Shown: positions 55,505-63,252 of the stretch, in pieces
How positions within the stretch are numbered: position 1 is the stretch's first letter
Layout: each line of letters opens with the position of its first letter
Source of the DNA: Propionicicella superfundia DSM 22317
GTDB lineage: Bacteria > Actinomycetota > Actinomycetes > Propionibacteriales > Propionibacteriaceae
Assembly: GCF_000423465.1 (NCBI RefSeq)
Contig: NZ_KE384021.1
Location: 155,290-219,289 of the forward strand
DNA: 64,000 bases
Reading direction: 5' to 3'
Notes under the pieces: generated by a model
The model's database searches: none
Seen by the model: the letters and a program-made list of their open reading frames with translations, nothing else
Told to the model about the DNA's origin: nothing
Program-made: the position numbers and the translations under genes

Positions 55505-56725
55505 TCACAGTTCTCGCAACGCGTCGTCGGGGGGTAGCGAGACGAGTCGTCGCACCGCCGGGGCGGCGCCGAGGCACAGGCTCGCGGGGATCCCGGCGAG
55601 CACGCCGACAAGCCAGGGCCAGGGCGGGAGCGGGAAGGTGGTCAGCCGAACGCCGAGCGTCTCGGCGCCGTCCTTCCAGAACCACGCGACGGCGCCGACG
55701 CCGAGGGCGATCACGATCGCACCCAGCGCGCAGCCGAGGCCCACGATGGCCAGTTCACCGAGGAGCAGTCTGGTCGTGCGGCCGCGCGACCAGCCGACGG
55801 CCCGCAGCGTGCCGATCTCCGCGGCCCGCTCGGCGACGGCCGCCGATCCGACCATGGAGCCCAGGCCGATGGCGACCACGCCGGCGACCAGGACCAGCGC
55901 CCAGATGAGCACGTTCAGCAAGGTCATCGCACGCGGTGCCTCGTCGGCCATCGAGGCCAGGCTGGTGGCCGCGTAGCCCATGCTCGTCAGCCGCGACGTG
56001 AGCTCGGGCACGGCGTCGACCGAGCTGGCCTCCACGAACGCCTCGGGGTACTCGTAGGCGTCGCTGTCGAAGTCGTCCGGTTCGCTCCCGGTCGCGGCGG
56101 CGGCGAGGATCTCGAGCAGCGCGCTCGTGCCGTAGGCCGGGGCATTGACCTCGAACGGCGACGGCGCGATGTCGAAGACGCCCACCACCGTGACGCTGCG
56201 TTCTCGTGGCTCGCCGGTTCCCGGCCCCGTCATGAACGTGTACTGGATCTCCATCCTCGTGCCGACCAGCGGGGTGTAGTCGGTGCCGTCCAGCTCCGCC
56301 GGGATCAGGACTTCGTCGGCGGCCACCGGCTCTCGGCCCACGGTGACCTCCGGCTGGATCGCCGGCAGGCGAAGGGACAGGAACCACGGAACGCAGCCGG
56401 TGTCCGCCGGGCACAGCGACTCGTCCACAGAGGTGAACCCGTACCGGCCCGAAGGGCGTACAGCCGCCACCCCGGGCTCCGAGGCGAGCATGGCGAGATC
56501 CCGTCCCCGCAGGGGCCGCTCCTCGCCGCGCGGCGAGGCTGGAAGCAGGTAGATCAGCTTCAGCGCATCCTCGCCCGAGCTCACGGTCTGCCGGGTGACC
56601 ACCTGGGCGGCCAGCCCGCCCAGCCCGGCGAGCAGCCCCGCCACCACCGTCAGGACGACCACCGCGGCGAACCGGCGCGTGCGCAGCAGGGCGGCGCCGC
56701 GCAGCACCATGGTGAGGTCGATCAC
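55505..56725 (-). CDS. FtsX-like ABC permease, first in operon
   Basis: A 406-aa MacB/FtsX-type permease with the same layout as its neighbour: N-terminal helix (FAAVVVLTVVAGLLAGLGGL), a large extracytoplasmic domain with a Cys pair (SLCPADTGCVPWF), then three helices with RAAEIGTLRAVGWSRGRTTR. The GTG start overlaps the ATPase stop (GTGA) and has GGGAG six bases upstream. Such permeases do not usually import; they extrude or extract substrates from the membrane or periphery. A decayed copy of its 3' end lies at 59876-59943. Confidence 0.88.
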   Translation of the reverse strand: MIDLTMVLRGAALLRTRRFAAVVVLTVVAGLLAGLGGLAAQVVTRQTVSSGEDALKLIYLLPASPRGEERPLRGRDLAMLASEPGVAAVRPSGRYGFTSVDESLCPADTGCVPWFLSLRLPAIQPEVTVGREPVAADEVLIPAELDGTDYTPLVGTRMEIQYTFMTGPGTGEPRERSVTVVGVFDIAPSPFEVNAPAYGTSALLEILAAAATGSEPDDFDSDAYEYPEAFVEASSVDAVPELTSRLTSMGYAATSLASMADEAPRAMTLLNVLIWALVLVAGVVAIGLGSMVGSAAVAERAAEIGTLRAVGWSRGRTTRLLLGELAIVGLGCALGAIVIALGVGAVAWFWKDGAETLGVRLTTFPLPPWPWLVGVLAGIPASLCLGAAPAVRRLVSLPPDDALREL

Positions 56726-57369
56726 GCCAGGCTCCCTTCGGTCACCAGCAGGCGACGGGTCGCGATGCGCTCGACCCGCGGGTCGTGCGAGGCGATGATC
56801 ACGGCTGCGCCCTCGGCGGCCGCCTCGGCGAGCCTGTCGAGGATCGCCTCGGCGTTCGGCCCGTCCAGGCCGGAGACCGGCTCGTCGGCCAGCACCAGGC
56901 CGGGCTTGTTCACCAGGGCCCGCAGCGCGGCGACGCGTTGCTGCTGGCCGCCGGAGAGCAGCTTGGCGCGGTCGCGGAGATGCTCGCCGAGCCCGAAGGA
57001 GACCAGGCCCGCCGCGATCGCCTCACGATCGTCGACCAGCGCCGCGACGCGGAGGTTCTCGACGGAGGTGAGCTCGGGCAGCAGCCGGTGCGACTGGAAC
57101 ACCATCCCGATCCTCCGCGCGCGGAGCCGGGTGCGTTCCCGGTCACCCAGCGCGGTGGTGTCCACGCCATCCACCAGCACTCGGCCCTCCGTGGGCTGTG
57201 TGAGCAGCCCGCAGAGGTTGATCAGGGTGCTCTTGCCGGCGCCGGAGGCGCCGTCCAGATGCACGATCTCGCCGCCGCCGACCGAGACGGAGGCGTCGTG
57301 GATGACCTCGCGCTCCCCGGCCGCCGTCGGATACGCCTTGCGGACCCCGACCAGTTCGATCATGCTCAT
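56722..57369 (-). CDS. MacB/LolD-like ABC ATPase
   Basis: A 215-aa ATPase: Walker A GASGAGKST, Q-loop MVFQSHRLLPELTS, signature [15 protein letters not shown], Walker B LVLADEPVSGLD and switch His in IASHDPR. This length and the SHRLLPELT segment fit the LolD/MacB subclass that pairs with FtsX-like permeases. The ATG at 57369 has GAGAGG upstream and overlaps the lipoprotein gene stop by four bases (ATGA). It is the third gene of a five-gene operon. Confidence 0.92.
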   Translation of the reverse strand: MSMIELVGVRKAYPTAAGEREVIHDASVSVGGGEIVHLDGASGAGKSTLINLCGLLTQPTEGRVLVDGVDTTALGDRERTRLRARRIGMVFQSHRLLPELTSVENLRVAALVDDREAIAAGLVSFGLGEHLRDRAKLLSGGQQQRVAALRALVNKPGLVLADEPVSGLDGPNAEAILDRLAEAAAEGAAVIIASHDPRVERIATRRLLVTEGSLA

Positions 57370-58895
57370 ATGGGCCTCTCGAAGCTCGAGTGTCTGGCCA
57401 GCAGGCTTGCCTGGAAGCTGCAGCGCGAACCGCCATCGCCGGTGCTGATGCGATACACGTAGTCGGACAATCCGCACCCACGCAGCCCGGCGAGCCCCTC
57501 CTCGATGCGAATCTGATCGGTGTCGGCGATCGTGACGGCGTGCACGGAGGGAAGAGCCGCGACCGCACGGTAGTAGCCGATCGTCGCCTCCGGCCGGAGC
57601 GCCTGTTCGACCGCCCGGTGCTGTGCGTTCGGCAGGGCGGCGGCGATGGCGTCGTCGTTCGCGAACCGCTCGGAGACCGTGAGGAGGAAGATCGCCGCGT
57701 CGGGGTCGAGGTCGTCCTCCCTGGGCAGCTCCAGGGTGGGGAGCTCGATGACGCCCGACAGGAGCCGAAGGGCGGCGACACGATCTGCGAGCCACGGCGC
57801 GTCGGCGACGGGATGCGTGCCCGCGAGCCCAGCGCGCGCGTGTGCGATCTCGTCGCCGAACTCGTCCGTCCCGACGCCCGAGAGCTTCAGGATCGCCAGA
57901 GTCTGCAGTCGCGTCGTCCGGTTCTCCTCGGTGGGCTCGTCGGCGTGGAGCTCGCTCTTCAACCGATCGAGGACGTCCCGCTCCACCAGGCCGGCGGCAT
58001 TCGGATCGAGCAGATAGCTGACGGTGAAGGTGGTGGCCACCGAGCCCAAGGCGACCGGGCGTTGCAGGACGAATCCCTTCTCGCCGGCACCGGCAAGGCA
58101 CCGCTCCCGGGCTTCGGCTCCCATTCGGTCCTGTTTCAGGAGCGACAGGGCATCGATCGCCGCCATCGTCTCCACCGTGCAGCCCGGTGCGGCGAGCGTC
58201 GAGGCCAGGATCGCTCCAAGGCGGGCGACCTCGTCGCCCGACTCGGGCCGCGTCAACGCTACGTAGCCGAGCGTCTCGAAGGCCGGATCGGCCGTATCGG
58301 CGGTGGGCGGCGAGAGCCGCACCTCGGACGGCGGCAGGTCGAGGAGACCGCGTGCCAGGCCCAGCCGCCATGCCGAGTACCACGAGGACGTCTCGGTGAT
58401 CGACGCCACGAGCCGCGTGCCCGCGGCGAGTTCGGGTTGGCCGGCGGCGGTGGTCCGGCTGGCCGCGTCCGCCCAGGCCCAGAGCATGACCGCGTCGGCA
58501 TTCGCGTCGTCGGTGCGCTCCGGCGGCGAGGGGAGGACGTGCCCAGCGGGAAGGGCGGCCTTGGCGGACGGAGTCGCACCCGCCACCCGGAGCAACGACC
58601 AGGTGAACCACGGCTCTGACAGCGTGCCTCGCGCCACGTCCAGATCGACCTCGTCGGGGATCGGTCGTGGTGCCGACAGCGCGAGCATGTCGATCGCGAC
58701 CGCGGTGAGATACAGGTCGGGGGACTGCGGGGTGTCGGCCTCGGGGGCGCGTACCAGCCCGTCGGCGCCGATGAGGGAGCTCGCCGCCGTGCGAATCGAT
58801 TCGTCTGCGGACTGTGGCCGGGTGGAGCACCCGGCCACAGTCATCGCGACGACCATCGCGATGGCGACGGCCGTGCAGCCGAGATCTCGTGCCAT
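57366..58895 (-). CDS. Lipoprotein of unknown function in the ABC/peptide operon
   Basis: A 509-aa lipoprotein; the signal peptide ends in VAGC. The mature part is almost wholly helical by composition, with repeated Leu/Ala-rich segments such as ALSLLKQDRMGAEARERC and TLAILKLSGVGTDEF. That would suit an alpha/alpha-toroid or similar repeat fold, but I recognise no family. Few Cys occur, several in the C-terminal half. It starts nine bases after the secreted 155-aa protein gene and overlaps the ATPase start. It may bind the secreted product at the outer face of the membrane, for export, maturation or self-protection. Confidence 0.75.
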   Translation of the reverse strand: MARDLGCTAVAIAMVVAMTVAGCSTRPQSADESIRTAASSLIGADGLVRAPEADTPQSPDLYLTAVAIDMLALSAPRPIPDEVDLDVARGTLSEPWFTWSLLRVAGATPSAKAALPAGHVLPSPPERTDDANADAVMLWAWADAASRTTAAGQPELAAGTRLVASITETSSWYSAWRLGLARGLLDLPPSEVRLSPPTADTADPAFETLGYVALTRPESGDEVARLGAILASTLAAPGCTVETMAAIDALSLLKQDRMGAEARERCLAGAGEKGFVLQRPVALGSVATTFTVSYLLDPNAAGLVERDVLDRLKSELHADEPTEENRTTRLQTLAILKLSGVGTDEFGDEIAHARAGLAGTHPVADAPWLADRVAALRLLSGVIELPTLELPREDDLDPDAAIFLLTVSERFANDDAIAAALPNAQHRAVEQALRPEATIGYYRAVAALPSVHAVTIADTDQIRIEEGLAGLRGCGLSDYVYRISTGDGGSRCSFQASLLARHSSFERPI

Positions 58896-58904
58896 CGGAG
58901 CAGG

Positions 58905-59372
58905 TCAGACCGAGACGCTGGCGCTACGCATCTGCCCGTTGTACATCGCTGTCCCCGAGACGGTCATGCCCAGATAGATCGTGGACCAGCTCATGCACAC
59001 GTTTCCGGCCAGGTAGGAATTCTTCTGCCCCTTCGTGTTGCGCAGCGACAAGGACTTGTAGCTGGAGCTGCCGCTCGCGCTCGCGCTGGCGCCGCCCACG
59101 CTGACGCTCGCGCCCAGGCCGATCGCCGAGAAGGCCGTGTAGTTCTCCAGCCACTTCGGCTTCTTGGTGATGGTCGCGAGGCTGTCCCACTTCCCACAGC
59201 CATGGATGTCGGAGAAGTAGGGAAGACCGAGCCTTGCCTTCAGGGTGGCTCCGTCCCAACTCACCTTCCCGCTCCACTTGTTGCGCGCCTCCGCCGATGG
59301 GGCCACGCCGAGCGCCAGGGCGCTGGCGAGCAGCACGGACGCGAGGATCCTGGTCGGATGGGTGATCTTCAT
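58905..59372 (-). CDS. Secreted 155-aa protein, payload 1 of the cassette family
   Basis: A 155-aa protein with a Sec signal peptide (MKITHPTRILASVLLASALA, cleavage near SAEARNKW). The mature part of about 125 residues has an aromatic, basic N-terminal half (KWSGKVSWDG, GLPYFSDIHGCGKWDS), a Gly/Ala/Ser stretch (SVSVGGASASASGSSS) and a C-terminal half with VCMSWSTIYLGM. It has two Cys. I do not recognise the family. The first residues are nearly identical to those of the precursor at 60123-60461, and its leader matches two others. AAGGAG precedes the ATG. It heads the ABC operon. A bacteriocin-like role is inferred. Confidence 0.78.
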   Translation of the reverse strand: MKITHPTRILASVLLASALALGVAPSAEARNKWSGKVSWDGATLKARLGLPYFSDIHGCGKWDSLATITKKPKWLENYTAFSAIGLGASVSVGGASASASGSSSYKSLSLRNTKGQKNSYLAGNVCMSWSTIYLGMTVSGTAMYNGQMRSASVSV

Positions 59373-59760
59373 CGGTCTCCTTGGATCGAGGATGGATGTT
59401 CGTAACGGCCGTCGGCGGCAGCCAAACAGGCTTTCGCCGGGCGGGCAACCGGTCCCCGGCCGCCGGAATCGCCCGTTCGGTCGCGAATCGTGTTACCGGC
59501 CGGCCAAGCGATGGGCGCGGTCGCCCGGCGGCCCGTATCCCTTGGAGGGTGGGGATGTCCGCCGTCGGCGACGCCCGCGTCCCGGTGACAAGGGGACTTG
59601 CTCCGAGCGGATCGTGCGCCGACCCGCCGGGCCGGACGACCCGGGCCGACATGGCCCGAGCGGGGCCACGGTGACCGCCGGGCCGGCCCGGTGACCGGCC
59701 CGCGCCGCAAACTCGTCACAAAATGACGTCCCGATGTCACAAGACGACGTGCGACCCCGA
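59373..59760 (-). promoter_or_regulatory. Conserved leader, copy 1
   Basis: Upstream region of the 155-aa protein gene, alike in order to the leaders at 60462-60845 and 61493-61880. It has a 28-bp motif at 59715-59742 (two TTGTGAC elements on the minus strand), 343 bases from the start codon. It also has a conserved block around 59400-59460 (CCAAACAGGC, GCCGGGCGGGCAACCGG on the plus strand) just before the ribosome binding site. It probably contains promoter and long leader. Confidence 0.75.
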
Positions 59761-59875
59761 CGGTTCCCGAGACACTCGATGCCTCCGAGGCAGGGAGTTG
59801 CTGCGCGAGCCGGTCCGGGTGGACGCAAGCACCGGATCATCGCCAGGCGGATGGCAGCCTTGCGGCTCTCGCAGG

Positions 59876-59943
59876 GCATCGCCGGGCCACGGGACGAGTC
59901 GTCGCACCACTGCGGCCGCGCCCAGGCAGAGACTCGCGCCCCC
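59876..59943 (-). pseudogene. Remnant of an FtsX-like permease 3' end
   Basis: On the minus strand the sequence reads roughly SLCLGAAAVVRRLV followed by DALRE, matching the last about 25 codons of the permease at 55505-56725 (SLCLGAAPAVRRLV, DDALREL). It lies directly after the stop of the 60-aa membrane protein gene. The rest of the permease gene is gone. Confidence 0.7.
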
Positions 59944-60126
59944 TCACTCGTCCCGCTTGCGGTCCTGTCTCCATTGCCGCGCGGCCTCAGCGCCGGCGAA
60001 AAAGGCCATGAACGCGACCGCCGGCCACTCGACGAGGCGCTCGTAGAGGTCCATCGACATGAACATCCCGACGGCGAGTCCGGTCGTCGCGGAAGCGGCA
60101 AGCCGCCCGAGCGCCCGGCCGGTCAT
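59944..60126 (-). CDS. 60-aa two-helix membrane protein, candidate immunity protein A
   Basis: A 60-aa protein (MTGRALGRLAAS) with two short membrane helices (ASATTGLAVGMFMSM and WPAVAFMAFFAGAEA) and a strongly basic, charged C-terminus (RQWRQDRKRDE). The ATG overlaps the stop of the secreted-precursor gene (ATGA), so its translation is coupled to the precursor. It aligns over its whole length with the protein at 61131-61313. Small two-helix proteins cotranslated with a secreted peptide are often self-protection proteins; that role is inferred. Confidence 0.8.
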   Translation of the reverse strand: MTGRALGRLAASATTGLAVGMFMSMDLYERLVEWPAVAFMAFFAGAEAARQWRQDRKRDE

Positions 60127-60461
60127 CGACAGGCCACCTGCGTGGACCCCATGAACAACGCCATGGTGATGAGAGCGGTGAGCACCGGATGGGGGCAGGC
60201 ATCTCTCACGCATTGTCCGGCGGCCGCCGTGGGCGTCGATGCGTCTTTCAGGGCCGTTGCCGAGCGGACGCCTGTCTCGGTTGCCTCGACGACGACGCTC
60301 GTGTCGGCACGCGCCCCGTGCACCTCCGAGGTGGAGCGATCGGCCTGACTCGACTCGTCCGCAAGGGCGAGTTGCGCACTTCCGCCGACGCCGACGCCGA
60401 GCGCCAGGGCGCAGGCGGGTGGCGCGGACGCGAGGATTCTGATCGGTCGGGTGATCTTCAT
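60123..60461 (-). CDS. Secreted peptide precursor, payload 2 (112 aa)
   Basis: A 112-aa precursor. Its signal peptide (MKITRPIRILAS) is nearly the same as that of the 155-aa protein. A hydrophilic spacer of about 50 residues follows, then a C-terminal segment AAAGQCVRDACPHPVLTALI, TMALFMGSTQVACR. That segment matches the whole mature part of the precursor at 61310-61492. The conserved pattern is CVR near its start, PHPV, TMALFM and a final CR, so a two-Cys, hydrophobic peptide of about 32-34 residues may be the active product. The ATG has AAGGAG upstream. Confidence 0.78.
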   Translation of the reverse strand: MKITRPIRILASAPPACALALGVGVGGSAQLALADESSQADRSTSEVHGARADTSVVVEATETGVRSATALKDASTPTAAAGQCVRDACPHPVLTALITMALFMGSTQVACR

Positions 60462-60845
60462 TGGGCTCCTTGGGGCTTGAGGATGGGTGTTCGTCGAACG
60501 GCCGTTGGCGGCAGCCAAACAGGCTTTTGCCGGGCGGGCAACCGGCCCCCGGCCGCCGGAATCGCCCGTTGGGCCTCAGATCGTGTTGCCGGCGGCGAAG
60601 CCAGGTGCGCCGTCGCGCGGCGGTCCGTATCCCTTGGATTGTGGAAACGTCGTCAGTGTCGGCCACCTCATCCGGGTGACAAGGGGACTCGTCTCGGCCG
60701 GCCCGGCCACCGGTTCGTCGGCCGGTTGGGCCTCGGTAGAGACAAGGCGCTGCGGCTGCGGTGACCGCCTCGACCGCTGGAGGAACGGCGCGCGCTGGAA
60801 ACTTGTCACAAAGTGACGCGTCGATGTCACAAATCGCGTGCGAGT
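60462..60845 (-). promoter_or_regulatory. Conserved leader, copy 2
   Basis: Upstream region of the 112-aa precursor gene. The 28-bp motif is at 60805-60832, 344 bases from the start codon. The gene-proximal block (60495-60545) is almost identical to copy 1. A further shared stretch is GTATCCCTTGGA near 60629. Confidence 0.75.
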
Positions 60846-60859
60846 CCCACAGCCCGAGA

Positions 60860-60942
60860 GTATGCGGCTCTCCGCGGTCGACGGGACTATTCCGCAGAGC
60901 AGGCCGATGGCCGCGGAGACGGCAAGCCGCTCGTCGATCGCA
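60860..60942 (-). pseudogene. Remnant of a two-helix membrane protein N-terminal part
   Basis: On the minus strand a segment reads AAIGLLCGIVPSTAESRIL. It matches AAIGLLCGMVPSTTIYHTL of the protein at 61131-61313 and then loses similarity. No start codon or C-terminal half is preserved. Confidence 0.7.
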
Positions 60943-61076
60943 GTCTGGCGGACGTCACCGTTGATGCCTGCGTGGCTGTGCCCTTCCTCCAGCCAGACCG
61001 GATACTCGGGGCCCCCGGACCGACCGCAGAACTCCGTCGATGCCGTCCGGGCCTGCGTAACGGTCATGTCGAGAAG

Positions 61077-61114
61077 GCGCTCAGCAGGGCTGTGGCCACG
61101 GCCCTGCTGAGCGC
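61077..61114. terminator. Perfect hairpin after the second small cassette
   Basis: The arms 61077-61090 and 61101-61114 are perfectly complementary (14 bp, GCGCTCAGCAGGGC), and the 10-base loop itself contains the palindrome GTGGCCAC. It lies 17 bases beyond the stop of the minus-strand membrane protein gene. No T-run. Confidence 0.7.
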
Positions 61115-61130
61115 CCTGGCTCGCCGTCCT

Positions 61131-61313
61131 TCACTCGTCCGGGTTGCGGGCCTTCTTGCGCTGCCGGAGCGCCTCGAGCCCAGCGAAAAAGACCGGAAAG
61201 GCGACTGTAGGCCACGCGACAAGGGTGTGGTAAATGGTGGTCGACGGGACCATGCCGCAAAGCAGGCCGATAGCCGCGTAGATGGCAATCCGTCCGGGAT
61301 TCCAGCCGGTCAT
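61131..61313 (-). CDS. 60-aa two-helix membrane protein, candidate immunity protein B
   Basis: A 60-aa paralogue of the protein at 59944-60126 (MTGWNPGRIAIYAAIGLLCG; WPTVAFPVFFAGLEALRQ; KKARNPDE). Same length, two helices and basic tail. The ATG overlaps the stop of the precursor gene by four bases, the same coupling as in the other cassette. Differences concentrate in the first helix and the loop (PSTTIYHTL against SMDLYERL), as expected if each protein is matched to its own peptide. Confidence 0.8.
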   Translation of the reverse strand: MTGWNPGRIAIYAAIGLLCGMVPSTTIYHTLVAWPTVAFPVFFAGLEALRQRKKARNPDE

Positions 61314-61492
61314 CGGCAGGTCACCGTCGTGTAGCGCATGAATAGTGCCATGGTGACGAGGTTGGTGATCACCGGGTGGGGGAAGGTGATCCTCACGCAT
61401 TTCCCCGCAGCCGCCGCGCTGCCGAATAGCTTGTCGATCGCGACGGCCAGCAGTGTGGACGCGAGGGCTCCGATGAAATGTGTAGCCTTCAT
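61310..61492 (-). CDS. Secreted peptide precursor, payload 3 (60 aa)
   Basis: A 60-aa precursor: a signal-like N-terminus (MKATHFIGALASTLLAVAI), then AAAAGKCVRITFPHPVITNL and VTMALFMRYTTVTCR. It is the shortest member and consists of little more than signal and peptide, which marks the C-terminal about 32 residues as the conserved unit. Two Cys flank that unit (CVR near its start, CR at the end). It has a purine-rich AAGGAGA ribosome binding site. The downstream membrane protein gene is coupled. Confidence 0.78.
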   Translation of the reverse strand: MKATHFIGALASTLLAVAIDKLFGSAAAAGKCVRITFPHPVITNLVTMALFMRYTTVTCR

Positions 61493-61880
61493 CGGTCTCT
61501 CCTTGCCTTGAGGATGGGTGTTCGTCAACGGCCGTTGGCGGCAGCAAAACAGACCGTCGCTCACCGTGCAACCCCCATGTGGCCGCCAGGATTGGCCTTT
61601 CGGATCGCGAAACAGGTTACCGACCGCGCGACATGAGAGCGGTCGTCGCGCAGCCGGCCCGCGTCCTTCGGCCGAAGGGAGTTCTCCGACCTGGTTCCCG
61701 TGACCGCCCTGGCAAGGCGGCGCGCGGCTCGCGGGTGAAGCGCCGGCACGCCGGGTGAGGGGATCCAGATCGAGCGAAGGCGATGCCGCCGCGGTGACCG
61801 CCTCGCTCGCGGGGCGAACGACGCGCGCCGGAAACGTGTCACAAGATGACGTGTCGATGTCACAAAACCGCGTGAGATCC
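61493..61880 (-). promoter_or_regulatory. Conserved leader, copy 3
   Basis: Upstream region of the 60-aa precursor gene. The 28-bp motif is at 61838-61865, 346 bases from the start codon. The gene-proximal block is conserved (AACGGCCGTTGGCGGCAGC near 61530). The middle part is more diverged than between copies 1 and 2. Confidence 0.75.
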
Positions 61881-61898
61881 CCACCGTTCCGGCCCTCC

Positions 61899-61994
61899 CG
61901 AGTCTCTCCGCGCGCAGGGACGGAGCCCCGCCTTTGGGGAGATGGGAGATGCTTCCGACCCTCGGCCGAGTCTCTCCGCGCGCAGGGACGGAGC
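61899..61994. repeat. Perfect 28-bp direct repeat
   Basis: Two identical 28-bp copies, 61899-61926 and 61967-61994 (beginning CGAGTCTCTCCGCGCGCAGG), 68 bases apart, just upstream of the third leader. It may mark a duplication or rearrangement boundary. Confidence 0.8.
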
Positions 61995-62080
61995 ATGGGT
62001 GGGTCCAGGTGCAGGCCGGATCGATACCCCGGTCGCGGCGGACGGCCCGGAGCCGGATCCCGTCCCGCCGCGTGGCACAG

Positions 62081-62515
62081 CTACGCCGGGGTCGCCCCGC
62101 CCTCCCGGGCGCGCAAGCCATAGGTGCCGGCGGTCAGGGTGCGATACGAGGCTGACACGATCTCCTCCAGCACGTCGAGATCGATCCGCTCGAGGTCGGT
62201 GATGTAGAGACATCCGACTCCGGTCCTGTGCGGCCCGAGACGCGCGAGAGCCTTCGCGTGTGCGCCAACGCCGTCGACCAGATAGACCACGGTCGCAGCC
62301 TTGCGTGGCGCGAAGCCGGCGGCGCTCGCATCGCCCCGGCGTCCCGAGGCGTACTCGTAGTGGTAGGAGCCGAAGCCCACGATCGTGCCCCAGAGCGTGG
62401 GCTCCCGTCCGGTCGCCCTGCGCATCAGGGCGACGAGTGTCTCCGCGTCGCGCCGACGGACGGCCGGGACGACCCTGTCGAGGAATGCGGCGACATCGCC
62501 GCCCGTGGGCTCCAT
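62081..62515 (-). CDS. DUF1801 domain protein
   Basis: A 144-aa protein fitting the YdhG-like DUF1801 domain: FLDRVVPAVRRRDAETLVALM, LWGTIVGFGSYHYEYASGRRG, PRKAATVVYLVDG and GCLYITDLERIDLDVLEEIV. It is cytoplasmic. AGGAGG lies seven bases before the ATG. Function of the family is unclear. Confidence 0.87.
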   Translation of the reverse strand: MEPTGGDVAAFLDRVVPAVRRRDAETLVALMRRATGREPTLWGTIVGFGSYHYEYASGRRGDASAAGFAPRKAATVVYLVDGVGAHAKALARLGPHRTGVGCLYITDLERIDLDVLEEIVSASYRTLTAGTYGLRAREGGATPA

Positions 62516-62547
62516 GGTGCACCTCCTGATCATGGTGGGCCTGTGCG

Positions 62548-63252
62548 TCACCTCGAAGACGACGAGGCGCGCTGCGGCAGCGACCGCGTGAGCCTGTGCA
62601 GCCCACGTCCGAGCCCGATCGCCAGGTAGGCGATCACGAGGAAGAACACGACCAGCCCCGCGACGTTGAGCAGCACCTGCGGCGCTCCGTAGCGGTCGAC
62701 GTCGAGGAAGAAATAGGGATACCGGCTGTCGGGGAGGATCGGGCCGCCGACCTCGGCTCGGACCATGGCGAAGACGACGTAGGCCAGTGGAATGGCGGCC
62801 CATGTGAAGGGAGCCCACCAGCGCAGGTCCTCCGTGTCGGCGAAGAACAGCCAGTCCGCGAACACCAGCGCGGGGGTGACCAGGTGCACGAGGAGGTTGC
62901 CCAGCGGGTCGACGCCGTGGGCGGAGAGATCCGGCAGACCCGGGGCGAGGATCAGGTTGTAGACCAGCCCGGTCACCAGGATCGCCAGCATGACGGCGCC
63001 CATCGCGAGTGCGGGCGGATCGCCGGCGAGGGCGATCCGGCGCTGCGAGATCCACAGGAACACCGTGCGAATCAGGATGGCGAGGTAGCAGGCGAACACG
63101 AGGATGTTGCTCTGGATCGTGTAGAACGCCAGTTGGGAGACCGCGAGGCCGCCACTCGCGACGCCGAGCATGAGGGCCAGGCCCAGCCCGGCGCCGGCCA
63201 CGATCGCTGCTCGCAATCCGAACCGCACAGCGCTGACGGAGGCGGGAGACAC
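62548..63252 (-). CDS. Pr6Pr-family membrane protein
   Basis: A 234-aa protein with six predicted membrane helices. It fits the Pr6Pr (FAR-17a/AIG1-like) family: FYTIQSNILVFACYL, YNLILAPGLPDLS, LLVHLVTPALVFADWLFF and YPYFFLDVDRYGAPQVLLNV. The GTG at 63252 lies six bases after TACGCT, a leaderless pattern. Function unknown. It ends 32 bases before the DUF1801 gene on the same strand. Confidence 0.87.
   Translation of the reverse strand: MSPASVSAVRFGLRAAIVAGAGLGLALMLGVASGGLAVSQLAFYTIQSNILVFACYLAILIRTVFLWISQRRIALAGDPPALAMGAVMLAILVTGLVYNLILAPGLPDLSAHGVDPLGNLLVHLVTPALVFADWLFFADTEDLRWWAPFTWAAIPLAYVVFAMVRAEVGGPILPDSRYPYFFLDVDRYGAPQVLLNVAGLVVFFLVIAYLAIGLGRGLHRLTRSLPQRASSSSR

Noticed and set aside
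58905-59372. Lactococcin 972-type bacteriocin
   Set aside because: Secretion signal and linked ABC genes fit, but the mature sequence lacks the pattern I know for that family and the permeases are FtsX-like.
54261-61880. Prophage or insertion sequence as the cause of the duplications
   Set aside because: No integrase, transposase or phage gene is visible; the repeats contain the genes themselves.
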